Shown one piece after another: positions 20,954-31,421 of a stretch of DNA of 55,102 bases. A model generated the notes under the pieces. The model had not been told where the DNA came from and ran no database searches. It saw nothing but the letters and a program-made list of their open reading frames with translations. The stretch covers positions 1 through 55,102 of the forward strand of contig NW_026776140.1 of the NCBI RefSeq assembly GCF_004011695.2, written 5' to 3'. Each line of letters opens with the position of its first letter. Within the stretch, counting starts at the first letter, position 1. The DNA is from Ascochyta rabiei. Its lineage: Eukaryota; Ascomycota; Dothideomycetes; Pleosporales; Didymellaceae. Made by a program: the position numbers and the translations under genes.

Positions 20954-21026
20954 AAGAAATTAGCTCAATTGGTAGAGCATCCGTTTTACACGCGGCAGGT
21001 TAAGTGTTCAAATCACTTATTTCTTA
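20954..21026 (+). tRNA. trnV: tRNA-Val(UAC), copy 3
   Basis: This is a third copy of trnV with the same AAAAAG flank as copy 2. It differs in the T-loop (TTCAAAT instead of TTCGAAT). Confidence 0.92.
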
Positions 21027-21254
21027 TCTCTTTTATAAAAGAGATCTATTTATAGGAGCTCTTCTAGTTTAGAAAACTAGATTTATATATAAAAAATATT
21101 TAGTAGTATAGTAATAATAATTTTTTGCGGTCATAAGAATAAAAATCGTTATCCTTATTGTATAAAAATCGTTATTGCTATACTATTCTCATCAAAGTTC
21201 GCTTTCATATAGGAGTTTCTTTTGCCAATAGATATTTATTTTTTTTTTTTTACA
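21027..21254 (+). promoter_or_regulatory. nad4L leader with T-arm look-alike
   Basis: It has a hairpin TCTAGTTT/AAACTAGA near 21065-21085, then a direct repeat TAAAAATCGTTAT. It ends with TCAAAGTTCGCTTTCATATAGGAG, which resembles the T-arm plus acceptor strand of a tRNA, as in the nad2 leader. A role in RNA processing is only a guess. Confidence 0.35.
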
Positions 21255-21524
21255 ATGAATTTATCACTAATTTTATTTACAATTGGTATTTTGGGCTTTG
21301 TTTTAAATAGAAAAAACATTATATTAATGCTTATTTCAATAGAAATAATGTTATTAGCTATTACGTTTTTAATATTGGTTAGTTCACTTAGCTTTGACGA
21401 TATATTAGGTCAAACATACGCTATTTATATTATTGCCATAGCCGGAGCAGAATCCGCGATTGGTTTAGGTATTTTAGTAGCTTTTTATAGATTAAGAGGA
21501 AGTATTAGTATTGAATTTAAATAA
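21255..21524 (+). CDS. nad4L: NADH dehydrogenase subunit 4L
   Basis: Nad4L is a three-helix membrane subunit of complex I, next to the proton channel. It has 89 residues from ATG 21255. An in-frame TTG at 21222 would add 11 residues but is not needed, since the family starts at [19 protein letters not shown]. The conserved glutamates in [10 protein letters not shown] and [14 protein letters not shown] are present. Its stop TAA shares one A with the nad5 ATG (TAATG), the arrangement common in fungi that implies coupled translation. Confidence 0.97.
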   Translation: MNLSLILFTIGILGFVLNRKNIILMLISIEIMLLAITFLILVSSLSFDDILGQTYAIYIIAIAGAESAIGLGILVAFYRLRGSISIEFK

Positions 21525-24500
21525 TGTATCTAGCTATAATAATTTTACCACTATTAGGATCAATAGCATCTGGTTTTTTTGGTAGAAAAATCGGATTTTC
21601 AGGGTCACACATAATTACATGTACAGCTGTTATAACGACAACTGTGTTTGCTGTATTTGCTTTTTTCGAAGTTGGATTAAATAATATACCTGTATCTATA
21701 GAACTGTTTAGATGAATTGATTCTGAATCGTTATATGTATCTTGAGGATTTCATTTTGATTCACTTACAGTTTCTATGCTTATACCTGTACTAATTGTTT
21801 CTTCTTTAGTACATATATATTCAATTGGTTATATGAGTCATGACCCTCATAACCAAAGATTTTTCAGTTATTTAAGCTTATTCACATTTATGATGCTTAT
21901 ATTAGTTACAGCAAACAACTATTTATTAATGTTTGTAGGTTGAGAGGGTGTTGGAGTTTGTTCCTATCTTTTAGTATCTTTTTGATCTACTAGAATAGCA
22001 GCAAATCAAAGCTCTCTTTCAGCATTTTTAACTAACAGAGTAGGGGATTGTTTCTTAACTATAGGTATGTTTGCCATATTATGAGCATTTGGTAATCTAG
22101 ATTATGCTACTGTATTTTCATTAGCTCCTTACATGAATGAAAATATTGTAACTATTGTAGGTATATGTCTACTGATAGGAGCAATGGCTAAAAGTTCTCA
22201 AGTAGGACTTCATGTATGACTGCCTATGGCGATGGAAGGTCCTACACCTGTATCTGCATTAATACACGCTGCCACAATGGTTACTGCCGGAGTATATCTA
22301 TTAATGCGTTCATCTCCTTTAATAGAATACAGTTCAATCGTATTAATGCTATGTTTATGATTAGGTGCTATTACAACCGTGTTTAGCTCTCTTATTGGGT
22401 TATTCCAACAAGATATTAAAAAAGTTATAGCTTATTCTACTATGAGCCAATTAGGGATGATGGTTATAGCTGTAGGTTTATCTTGTTATGGTATAGCTTT
22501 ATTTCATTTAGTAAATCACGCCTTTTATAAAGCACTTCTTTTCTTAGGAGCGGGAGCGGTTATTCACGCTGTAGCGGATAATCAAGACTTTAGAAGATAT
22601 GGTGGATTAAGACCATTCTTGCCGCTTACTTATTCAGTAATGCTTATCGCTTCTTTAAGTTTAGTAGCTTTCCCATTTATGACAGGGTTCTATTCAAAAG
22701 ATTTCATTCTTGAATCTGCGTATGGTCAGTATTATTTTTCTGGTACTGTTGTGTATATAATTGCTACTATAGGAGCAATGTTTACTACATTATACTCTGT
22801 AAAAGTGTTATATTTAACATTCTTAACGAATCCTAATGGACCATTAATCAATTATAAAAACGCACATGAAGGTGATATCTTTATGAGCTTACCTTTAATG
22901 ATTTTAGCGGTATTCTCTATATTCTTTGGGTTTGTAACAAAAGATATGTTTATAGGGCTGGGTTCAGGATTCTTTTCAGATAATGCATTCTTTATACACC
23001 CTTCTCATGAAATAATGTTAGATACTGAATTTGGAGTAGCAACTCTATTTAAATTATTACCTTTACTGTTTACTATATCGTTAAGTGTATTAGCTATTCT
23101 GTTGTCTGAATTCCTATCTACTGTATTAATATCTTTTAAATTGTCTAGAGCAGGTTATAACCTATTTAGTTTCTTTAACCAACGTTTCTTAATAGAGTTA
23201 TTTTATAACCTATACATTACTGGTATTGTATTAAAACTTGGGGGACAAACTACAAAAGTTCTAGATAAAGGATCTGTGGAGTATGTAGGGCCATATGGTC
23301 TTGAGAAAGGACTATTAAATATAAGTAATAATATTGGTAATCTTAATACAGGATCAGTTACAACTTATGCATTATACATCACAACATCAATAGTGATCTA
23401 TATGTTATCTTATTCTTATGTAAATACCAACATTTTCATAATATCTATTCTTCTAGCAACATGTTTACTACTGTATAACACTAGCAATCTTTATAGTAGT
23501 ACTATTAACAGTAGTTTTAGTCTTAATCCTAGTAAACTACTTGTGCTTCTTTCATTCTCTACAATAGCATTCGTAATTTACTTCCAATTCGGTGCTCTTT
23601 TACTATGCAATCTTGACACTATGACTGATTTAGTTGGATTTTTCAGTGCTACTATTAGTTTAAATACGAAAAATGAAGCAAATGTTTACAATGGTGAAAA
23701 GGATTCATATTACGATATTAAAGGTAATACTGGAGATCCAAATATTGATCATTGTCAAAATGATCCCAATAAAGAACATAGATTATCACAATCATACCCT
23801 GCCGATTATGACGGTGACAGTCCTACAAGTGGTAACTGTGAAAGATGTGAAGATAAACTAGAATATGTTCGGGATACATACGAGAGTTGTATAAAGTGTG
23901 GAATGGAGTTATGTACTTCATGTGGAGATATTCTTATAAATGGTACTAACTCTAATAACCTTTTACCTTTTATTGTGGCAGGGGATGTTCCTGTACTTTT
24001 GGTAGTTTCCTCCATAGCTAGATTACTATGTAACAAACTTTATAGAGATGCTTTACTAAGTGCTTATTACCTTAATAGAAGTACTATTAACAGCATTTTT
24101 AGTATTAATCCTAGTAAACTATTTGTGCTTCTTTCATTCTCTACAATAGCTTTAGTAATTTACTTCCAATTCGGTGCTCTTTTACTATGCAATCTTGACA
24201 CTATGACCGATTTAGTTGGATTTTTCAGTGCTACTATTAGTTTAAATACGAAAAATGAAGCAAATGTTTACAATGGTGAAAAGGATTCATATTACGATAT
24301 TAAAGGTAATACTGGAGATCCAAATATTGATCATTGTCAAAATGATCCCAATAAAGAACATAGATTATCACAATCATACCCTGCCGATTATGACGGTGAC
24401 AGTCCTACAAGTGGTAACTGTGAGAGATGTGAAGATAGACTAGAATATGTTCGGGATACATACGAGAGTTGTATAAAGTGTGGAATGGAGTTATGTACTT

Positions 24501-24679
24501 CATGTGGAGATATTCTTATAAATGGTACTAACTCTAACAACCTTTTACCTTTTATTGTGGCAGGGGATGTTCCTGTACTTTTGGTAGTTTCCTCCATAGC
24601 TAGATTACTATGTAACAAACTTTATAGAGATGCTTTAGTTAGCGCTTATTACCTTTATAAAAGTAAAGGTAAAAAATAG
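21524..24679 (+). CDS. nad5: NADH dehydrogenase subunit 5 with a duplicated C-terminal tail
   Basis: Nad5 is the distal antiporter-like membrane subunit of complex I. Residues 1-652 are a normal Nad5. It has the [18 protein letters not shown] motif and the [21 protein letters not shown] channel motif. [22 protein letters not shown] follows, and then the long lateral helix region. After LLLYN (ending at 23479) the frame continues for about 399 residues, made of two tandem copies of the 194-residue membrane/CxxC module seen in the nad4 tail. It ends ...YLYKSKGKK at TAG 24679. Total 1051 residues against the usual 650-670. There are many TGA Trp codons in the core and none in the tail. Confidence 0.96.
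23503..24666 (+). repeat. Two tandem 582-bp tail modules in nad5
   Basis: The two units (about 23503-24084 and 24085-24666) are in frame and nearly identical to each other and to the nad4 copy. Small differences (for example GAAGATAAA versus GAAGATAGA) show that they are independent copies. Confidence 0.95.
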
Positions 24680-24936
24680 AATACTAGTGAGTGTTTTAGC
24701 TTTAGGGCTATTATATAGCCATTTTTTTTTGAAAAATATATTTCTATTCTATGCAATATATTTTCATTCTATGTAATATATCGGAAGGTTTTTTTTCTTT
24801 TTTTTTTTCCACAAAAAAAAATATAAATTCCATATAAACTATTTTTATATATATTTATGTTTTCTATTGTAGAAAGGGTAGAAATCGTTTATAGCGTATA
24901 AAGTTGTAGAGTTAGACTTTATAGCTGTGTTATAAA
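24680..24936. other. Spacer between convergent nad5 and nad1
   Basis: This AT-rich spacer has T/A tracts, and the strand changes here. It could hold 3' ends of both transcripts. I see no gene. Confidence 0.55.
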
Positions 24937-27255
24937 CTATAATAAAGGTATATTACATGGCATTATTTCAAAGCTATATAATATACATGGGACTAGTATA
25001 ATAAAAGCAATTACTATTGGTAATAAAACAGTTCAACAATAAGACATAAGTTGGTCATAACGAATTCTAGGGAATGAAGCTCTAGCTCATATGAATACAA
25101 ATATCATTATACAAGTTTTAAGTCCTATAACTACACCACTTATAGCTGTTCCTATTATTGAACTATAGTTATCAAAGTCAATAACATTAAAGTTAGATCC
25201 ATTATCTGTTAGATACATATAACTGTCTCCTGCAATAAATTGTACTAAGTAAAAATAAGGGTATAAATAGTAATTAAAATCAAACAAGTAACCACCTAAA
25301 AATAAAATACTATTTAAAATACAAATAAGTACTATACTAGCATATTCAGCTAAAAAGAAAAATACAAAAATAACAGCAGAATGCTCTGTCATAAAACCAC
25401 TAACTAATTCTGATTCCTAAATAGTAAACTATTCGTAAATACTTTTATTATTCCTTAAAAGGGTTAACTTTTAAGTAGTATTTACCTTAAAAAACCAATC
25501 CACTATTTATATATTTACTCACAGTGACCTTAGATTTATCTAAATAAATAGCTAGGTCTGAAGCATAATTAAAACTTCTTATTAAATTATTATCTAGGTC
25601 ATAGATACCTACACCATTGGGATATTTTACTTTTTTACTTCTCATAAGGGTTTTAGTTTCTTCTGAATGTGTCTTACCAAACATCGGGTTTAATAACCCA
25701 GGTTTACTTATTAAAGATTTAGTTTTATCATAATGATGTTTTCCTCAGAAAGGATGATTACTTTTATCTTCTAACCTTTTTACCATCTTTTGTTTAGCTT
25801 CTTCTGTATGTTTATAACCTTCTGAGCTAGAAGCATTTTCTAAAAAATTATATAAATCATTAAACTTAAATTTTCTTATATACATAGTTTCTAAATCAGT
25901 TAGTAATTTGAAGCTGGTAGCCTTATTTTCATACGTAAAGAATTCATATATACAAAAGTTAAAGTTATCTATACCATACTTTGAGATAGCAGCCTGTAAA
26001 GCTCTATTAGATTTTCTATGTGTTAGATGTTCGTTTAATCTTAGATATAAATCTTTCGCACTACCTGTATATTGCTTTCCATTTAGTTTGTTTAAAAAGC
26101 TATATATACCCCCCAATTTTTTTTTATAAAAAAATGGAAGATCACGTTTAGAAAATAGGCTATCTTTATCCTGTAAATCCGTTATGGTTAATACAGGAAT
26201 AGGTATATCCACTTTTGAAGAACTTGACGTAGAATAGGATCTACGTAATGTAAAATTTAAATTAGCATCCCTGCTGTGAGTTTTTTTTTAGTTGGAATTG
26301 GTTTATTTTCATTTACCAAACATACTTTCGTATATTTATGGACTATATCATATACAATCATATAATTGTATTATCGCGTGTAGTCTCTGAGGATCCTACT
26401 TACTAACAAAGTAATCATTTATACAAAAAAGTATTTTTAGATTAACGTTAGCTTTGGTTTCCTGCTGATTGTCCATTGTGACATCTTTGACAATTTTCAC
26501 ATTACCCTATAAGCAGTTTAACAATAAGACTGTTTAAACATAGTTAAATGTATGTAAAGCTTTAGGAGTTTCCAGCATATAGCGATATTTAAAGAGGCCA
26601 AATCTTTATGAATGAAATAACTTTATAAGTATTAAACACTAGCCTCTGCTAAATCAAATGGAGCTCTATTTGTTTCTGCAATAGATCCTATAAAGAATAT
26701 AATAAATATAGGAAATAAAGGTATCACATATCAAATTGCTCTTTGAGCTTCTATAATTACAGTTATATCTAAACTACCTGCTAATAATACTACTAATAGT
26801 ATAGCAGAGCTTAAAATTAATTCATAACTAATTAATTGAGCTGTACTTCTTAACCCTCCTAAAAATGCATATTTAGAATTGGCTGATCATCCTGCCAGTA
26901 ATATACCATATGTAGCTAATGAAGACATAGCTAACATATATAATATACCCAGATTGTAATCTAGCAATACTAAACCAGGACCGTAGGGTACAACAGCATA
27001 CCCTAATAATGAAAAAATTAATGTTATAATAGGACCAAGGAAAAATAGTACTATATTGGCTTGCGTGGGAGAAACATATTCTTTTAATAAAAGTTTAAGA
27101 GCATCGGCAAATGCTTGAAGTAAACCATATCAACCTACTGCATTAGGCCCCAATCTTCTTTGCATACTAGCCATAGTTTTTCTCTCAGCTATTGTTATAA
27201 AGGCTACAGTTAATAATACAGGTACAGTAACAGCTAATACTTCAAGAACAGACAT
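24937..27255 (-). CDS. nad1: NADH dehydrogenase subunit 1 (two exons)
   Basis: Nad1 forms the quinone-binding pocket of complex I. Exons are 27255-26641 and 25416-24937 (364 residues). ATG 27255 begins [55 protein letters not shown] follows. The exon junction falls in [21 protein letters not shown] and restores that highly conserved loop exactly. The C-terminus is slightly longer than in most fungi but looks native. It converges with nad5. Confidence 0.96.
25417..26640 (-). mobile_element. Group I intron in nad1
   Basis: The 1224-bp intron splits the AEA/ESELVSG loop after coding base 615. Core elements such as AATCAGCAGG and CAGAGACTACACG lie at 26370-26470 (minus). It shares the CTTTAGGAGTTTCCAGC segment with the cox2 intron. 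Confidence 0.88.
25487..26212 (-). CDS. GIY-YIG homing endonuclease, nad1 intron
   Basis: This is a free-standing intron ORF of about 241 residues; the frame is open from about 26290 but has no ATG, and GTG 26212 is the likeliest start. The GIY-YIG core reads [19 protein letters not shown] (residues about 33-51, with T for I), with the catalytic Arg in DLYLRLNEH and ETMYIRKF downstream. C-terminal NUMOD repeats ([24 protein letters not shown], then [19 protein letters not shown]) bind DNA. TGA 25745 is read as Trp. Confidence 0.88.
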
Positions 27256-27960
27256 AATTGTTGGAAAATATAACATTTTAAATTTAGAATAATGATTTTA
27301 AAATTACATTTAAAAAGTATATTTTAATATATCAAGTTAATTATCTATTAAATATGCATAGATTATATATTTTAAATTCATAAGTTAATGTATTATTATC
27401 TAATACATCAGTATTCAATTTTATATTTGTGAGCTTTTTTTCCCAGCTTGCAAGATTGCGGCAAGGAGATAATTTTTTTTTTTTTAGTTGTAACGATTAT
27501 AACTTATAAGATATATTCTAGTTAAAGGGCTTTATTCACGATAAATGAATCTTCTCCCCCAATTGCCGTTTACATTGCGTAACTGCAATTTACCAGTTAA
27601 ACACAAAAGATTTATATTCCGGGATTTGTTATACTATTATAAATAAGAAAATGTTACTATATATAACGAATCTTATCTTTTTTTTTTGCATAAAAAGTTA
27701 ATTGTAAAAGAACCATTGTTTTTGGAAAACCTATTTGGAGTTATTAAAAAAAAGAATGATAAAACTAAAATTTACAAGAACCACACACGTTTAACCTATA
27801 GTAAATTTATAAAATGGTTAATTAACTAGTAGAGCTATAAATGTAATTAAAAAACGAGTAGTTTTCATTCATAAATGAAAAAAAAAGTAGTGCTAATATA
27901 GTAGCTAGACTTAATAACCCTTCAGCTATAAAAATAAAAAAAAATTATTATTAAAATACA
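27256..27960. other. Spacer between nad1 and rps3 with a subunit-c-like relic
   Basis: This is mostly AT-rich. On the minus strand, 27822-27945 is open without an ATG and encodes a hydrophobic helix, FIAEGLLSLATILALLFF. Its central Glu resembles the second helix of ATP synthase subunit 9, followed by a polar end. It could be a relic of atp9 or chance. Confidence 0.35.
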
Positions 27961-30087
27961 TTAATACAATCTTTTTCTTATAAAATTTATTATTGTTCTA
28001 GACAATATTGCATAGGATCTTAATCTTTTGAAAAAACTAACCCATGATCAGAAAAATAGTATAAGTTTGGTTACATTAGTAAAATGAGGATCTAAATCTA
28101 TAAAATAAGCAATATTAATGCTAAAAAAGTCTAGTGATATTAAAATACCGATTAAAGGCAAGACACATCTAAAGAAAGCAAGTAATATCTCCATGTTTAA
28201 AGGTATAAATTTGACATAGTTTATAGGAAGTATATTTGAAGAACTAGGTTTAGACTCTTGATCTATATTCAATGTTTGAGCATTTTCAAGCTCTTTTTTA
28301 GCATTGATAAACTGGGTTTTCCTATAATTAAATTCAGATCTTAGCTCAGCATCTAACTGTTCTAACCCCTCCTTATGACTATTACCACTTTCTTCATCAA
28401 AATAGTGAGAGTAATGCTTTTTTATTCCAGGCATGTTAGAGTTCAGAACCTTACCATTAAGTATACGATCAAAGGTTGTTGCTCTAACTACTATTTCTAA
28501 AGCATCCTTAGCGTCGTTGAACTCTTTTTCTGTTTCTTCAACAATTTTGGTAAGAGCAAGGATACTCTCTGAAGATTTATCCATGGTACTCTCTGAAGAT
28601 TTATCCATGATACTCTCTGAAGATTTATCCATGGTACTCTCTGAAGATTTATCCATGGTACTCTCTGGAGATTTACCCATGGTACTCTCTGGAGATTTAC
28701 CCATGGTACTCATTAAAGGGATATTTGCAAAACTATGTGGGTGAATTGTTCTAGGATCTCCGAATATAGCTTTACTTTTAACAACTAGTAAGTAACCTAT
28801 ATGTAGTCATAAATATTTTGATTGTATCATAAAATTATGACTACTTACTCAACCTTTTAACCCAAAAGTTCCATTTCTGGTTTTAGAATTAATTAAGCTA
28901 TGTTGTAAATTTGATTTAAGATAACCTCTTAGCATAGTAGATGATTCAGTATTAAACGAAGAACGTATATTATTTAAACTACCTGCATATCTATACTTAA
29001 AAACAGCTCTCATGGCTGTCAACCGTCTTGTTAATCTACCAGATGCTTCAAATCTTACACCACTTACTACTTGTTGTTTTATAGTGTTTACAATATTATT
29101 TTTGTTTAGTGGTTCCGTAGTGTCATCAAAAGTAATAAGAGTATGTAGATCAGGTATTTTTACCATTTGTAGTACAGCTTTTCTTAAAATTCTTACTGCT
29201 TTATTTTTTCTATCTCTTAATTTTAAAGCAACTGCTGATGAAAAAACATCACTGTTTAAATGTACAGCTCTTAACTCAACTAAGTTAATTTTTATCTTTT
29301 TGCTATAAAGTTTTTCTAATAAGCTAATTAAACCTAAGTTTCTTAAACCTAACACTGAGCTCGTAAATAGAGATGTATTAAAATGAATACTTTTTGTATA
29401 ATGAAATAAGGTTTTTTGCAATCTAAATAATTTTCTTACTAGTCTATTATTACCCCTAGGTATATTATAAAAATTAAAGTATTTCTTTTTTAATTTTGCT
29501 ATAGGTGAATAGTTAAATAAATTAGTGTTTTTTTTAAAGAAAGCTGTATTTCATTTATTAAAGATAGGCAAATTTCTTTTTAATAAAAGAAGTAATCTAT
29601 TTTTATGGTTTGGTATTAATGCTTCTTCTGTGCCCACAGCTATTTTTCTAACCTTAATAAGGGTAACTAATTTTCTTATATAGTGCTCAAAGGAGGATTT
29701 TTTTTTATTGTATGTATATAATGTAATAAGAAGTTTACTATTAGTATGTTGTAGTTCAGCTCTACTTGTATAAACTTTATTTGCTGAATAACGTATTTTA
29801 TTGTTCCGTCTACGTTTAAAAAGTGTTTTTCTTTTTTTGTGTAACATATTAAAGTAACTTTTTAAAAGAATATTTAGTGAAAAATTATTACTTATTAACG
29901 ATTTACTAGTAGATTTATTGTAAGAGTAAATACTAGTAACTCATTCTTTAGTGGAGCAAGGATAAAAATGAATATTTTTGTATTGCTCTTTTTCAGAATA
30001 CGTTTGTATTTCACTATCTTTTCTTGTGATAGAGTCAGTAACTAAACCAGTAAAACTATTCAGGTGATGTTTGAATGAACTAACCAT
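27961..30087 (-). CDS. rps3: Ribosomal protein S3 with a C-terminal tail
   Basis: Rps3 (the fungal mitochondrial uS3/Var1 family) is a small-subunit ribosomal protein. From ATG 30087 the first 418 residues are basic. They end with the typical GVRFEASGRLTRRLTAMRA, FKYRYAGSLNNIRSSF and NGTFGLKGWVSSH, where basidiomycete Rps3 normally stops. Here TGA 28846 is Trp and the frame continues about 290 residues to TAA 27961. The tail starts with a degraded Cox1-like piece (LHIGYLLVVKSKAIFG, then HPHSFANIPL) and six 8-residue repeats of STMDKSSE type. A long charged coiled coil and hydrophobic segments near the end follow. Total 708 residues. Confidence 0.92.
28561..28704 (-). repeat. 24-bp in-frame repeat in the rps3 tail
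   Basis: Six copies of a 24-bp unit encode S-T-M-[GD]-K-S-[PS]-E. They lie directly after the Cox1-like piece of the tail. Confidence 0.93.
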
Positions 30088-30641
30088 CGAGATATATTAA
30101 TGAATTATTGGTATAAACTAAAGAAATCTAGACGATAAACTGAAAACGAGTAAGAACAGTTATCCTTACTATATATAAACCTGATTTGTCTCGTCTTAAT
30201 ATAATTGAATTAGATAAAAGTAAAAAAATTAATGAAGTTATTACCATGTAGGAATAGAGAGATGCGAACTCTCACTAGTATAGTTAATAGTAATACTAGT
30301 TACTCTTAGTTTATTCTTAATAATAGGGTTTTTAGCGAATACGGTTTTTATCCCCTTCTAAATTTATATATAAACGCTATTTTGCTAATCTTTTTTATTA
30401 TTTATTCTAGATAACGAATAAAAAGCAAATAACTTAGGTTATTTTTATAAAAGGCTTTAAGTAAACATAAGTTTACTCTTCTCCCATTGCACTATAAATC
30501 TCTGTTTATAATACAATATTCCACTTTTGACAAGGGGGATTTGCTATACAAATTAGTTAATTTGCATAGCAAGTAAAGTAAAGAAAGATTTTTTTTTTAA
30601 TTAAATACTCTTTATTACTTTGCTATTATTAATTAACTCTA
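30088..30641. other. rps3 leader with a copy of the nad2 start
   Basis: Positions 30183-30277 are the reverse complement of nad2 leader plus codons 1-22 (14260-14354) with one or two changes, on the same strand as rps3. The remainder holds a segment (30424-30560) that recurs at 36577-36770. Confidence 0.85.
30183..30277 (-). pseudogene. Truncated nad2 copy (leader plus first 22 codons)
   Basis: It includes the T-arm look-alike, ATG and codons for [16 protein letters not shown], then breaks off. It cannot make a functional Nad2. Confidence 0.9.
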
Positions 30642-31418
30642 TTAATAATTGCTATGATATAATGAATTAATTAAATGGGAACTAATCATAACTGAATCTC
30701 AGCGAGGGTTCTCCTGACTAATATCCATTTGTCTAAAAGAAGTAGGTATTCTTCTCCAGTGTACAAGTATATGTCTTTGTAATTTAGCTCTCGCTAATCT
30801 ATCTATAATACTATCACTAGGGAAAGTATTAGCCACATTTCCCTGGTCATAACCTAACCGTCTAACGAATTGGCCAAACCGGTAGTCCATTAATATTCCG
30901 ACTTGCCTATCTGTTCGGGGCGGTACGTCCCCACTAGGGTCATAACCGTCCATAAGGGAAGCGGGATCCGGTAGAATATCACGATATGGTCTACCGTTTT
31001 CTTTACGAGTATGACTGTAATCGAACGGTTGTCAATTAGGCTCTCCCCCGTTCCCGTTCCCGCCTCCACCAGAGCTGTTATTATTGTTATTACCTGGTGG
31101 AATTCCCCCTCCTGAATTATCTCCTGAGCTCATTGTTACTATATTTCACTCTAAGTGCTCATTAGTAACATAGTTACTTATAGATAACAGAACTAGATCC
31201 AAGCTATTTTCTGTATTAGTCAAAATACAAATAACGGAAAAAATACTATAGATAATCCAAATAAAAACGTAAGTTCTTTTTATGTTGGGTATAGCTACAA
31301 ATAAAAATCTAAATATATAAAAACACAAGAGATTACGGTTAGCTTTTGAAAAAAAGCGTTTAAAAAAAAATGCGCTATGCAAATTCGTTATTTTTTGTAC
31401 AAAACTTCCTGACATCAT
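30642..31418 (-). CDS. Hypothetical ORF trailing cob (258 codons)
   Basis: I do not recognise this protein. It starts with ATG ATG only 3 bp after the cob stop, on the same strand, and is open for 258 residues when two or three TGA codons are read as Trp. Residues 1-75 contain basic and hydrophobic stretches (CFYIFRFLFVAIP and VFIWIIYSIFSVICIL) likely to span the membrane twice. Residues 95-130 are a Gly/Asn linker. The rest is soluble, charged and more GC-rich (NGRPYRDILPDPASL, RFGQFVRRLGYDQGN). Position and design match the tails of nad3, nad4, nad5 and rps3, so it may be a member of the same group that has not fused. Confidence 0.7.
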
Positions 31419-31421
31419 ATA

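Noticed and set aside
19516..24618. 76-codon antisense ORFs repeated three times
   Set aside because: They are mirror frames of the nad4/nad5 tail module and have no support of their own.
27909..27961. ATG 27961 overlapping the rps3 tail stop as start of a small ORF
   Set aside because: The frame from this ATG stops after 11 codons; the subunit-c-like peptide is in another frame.
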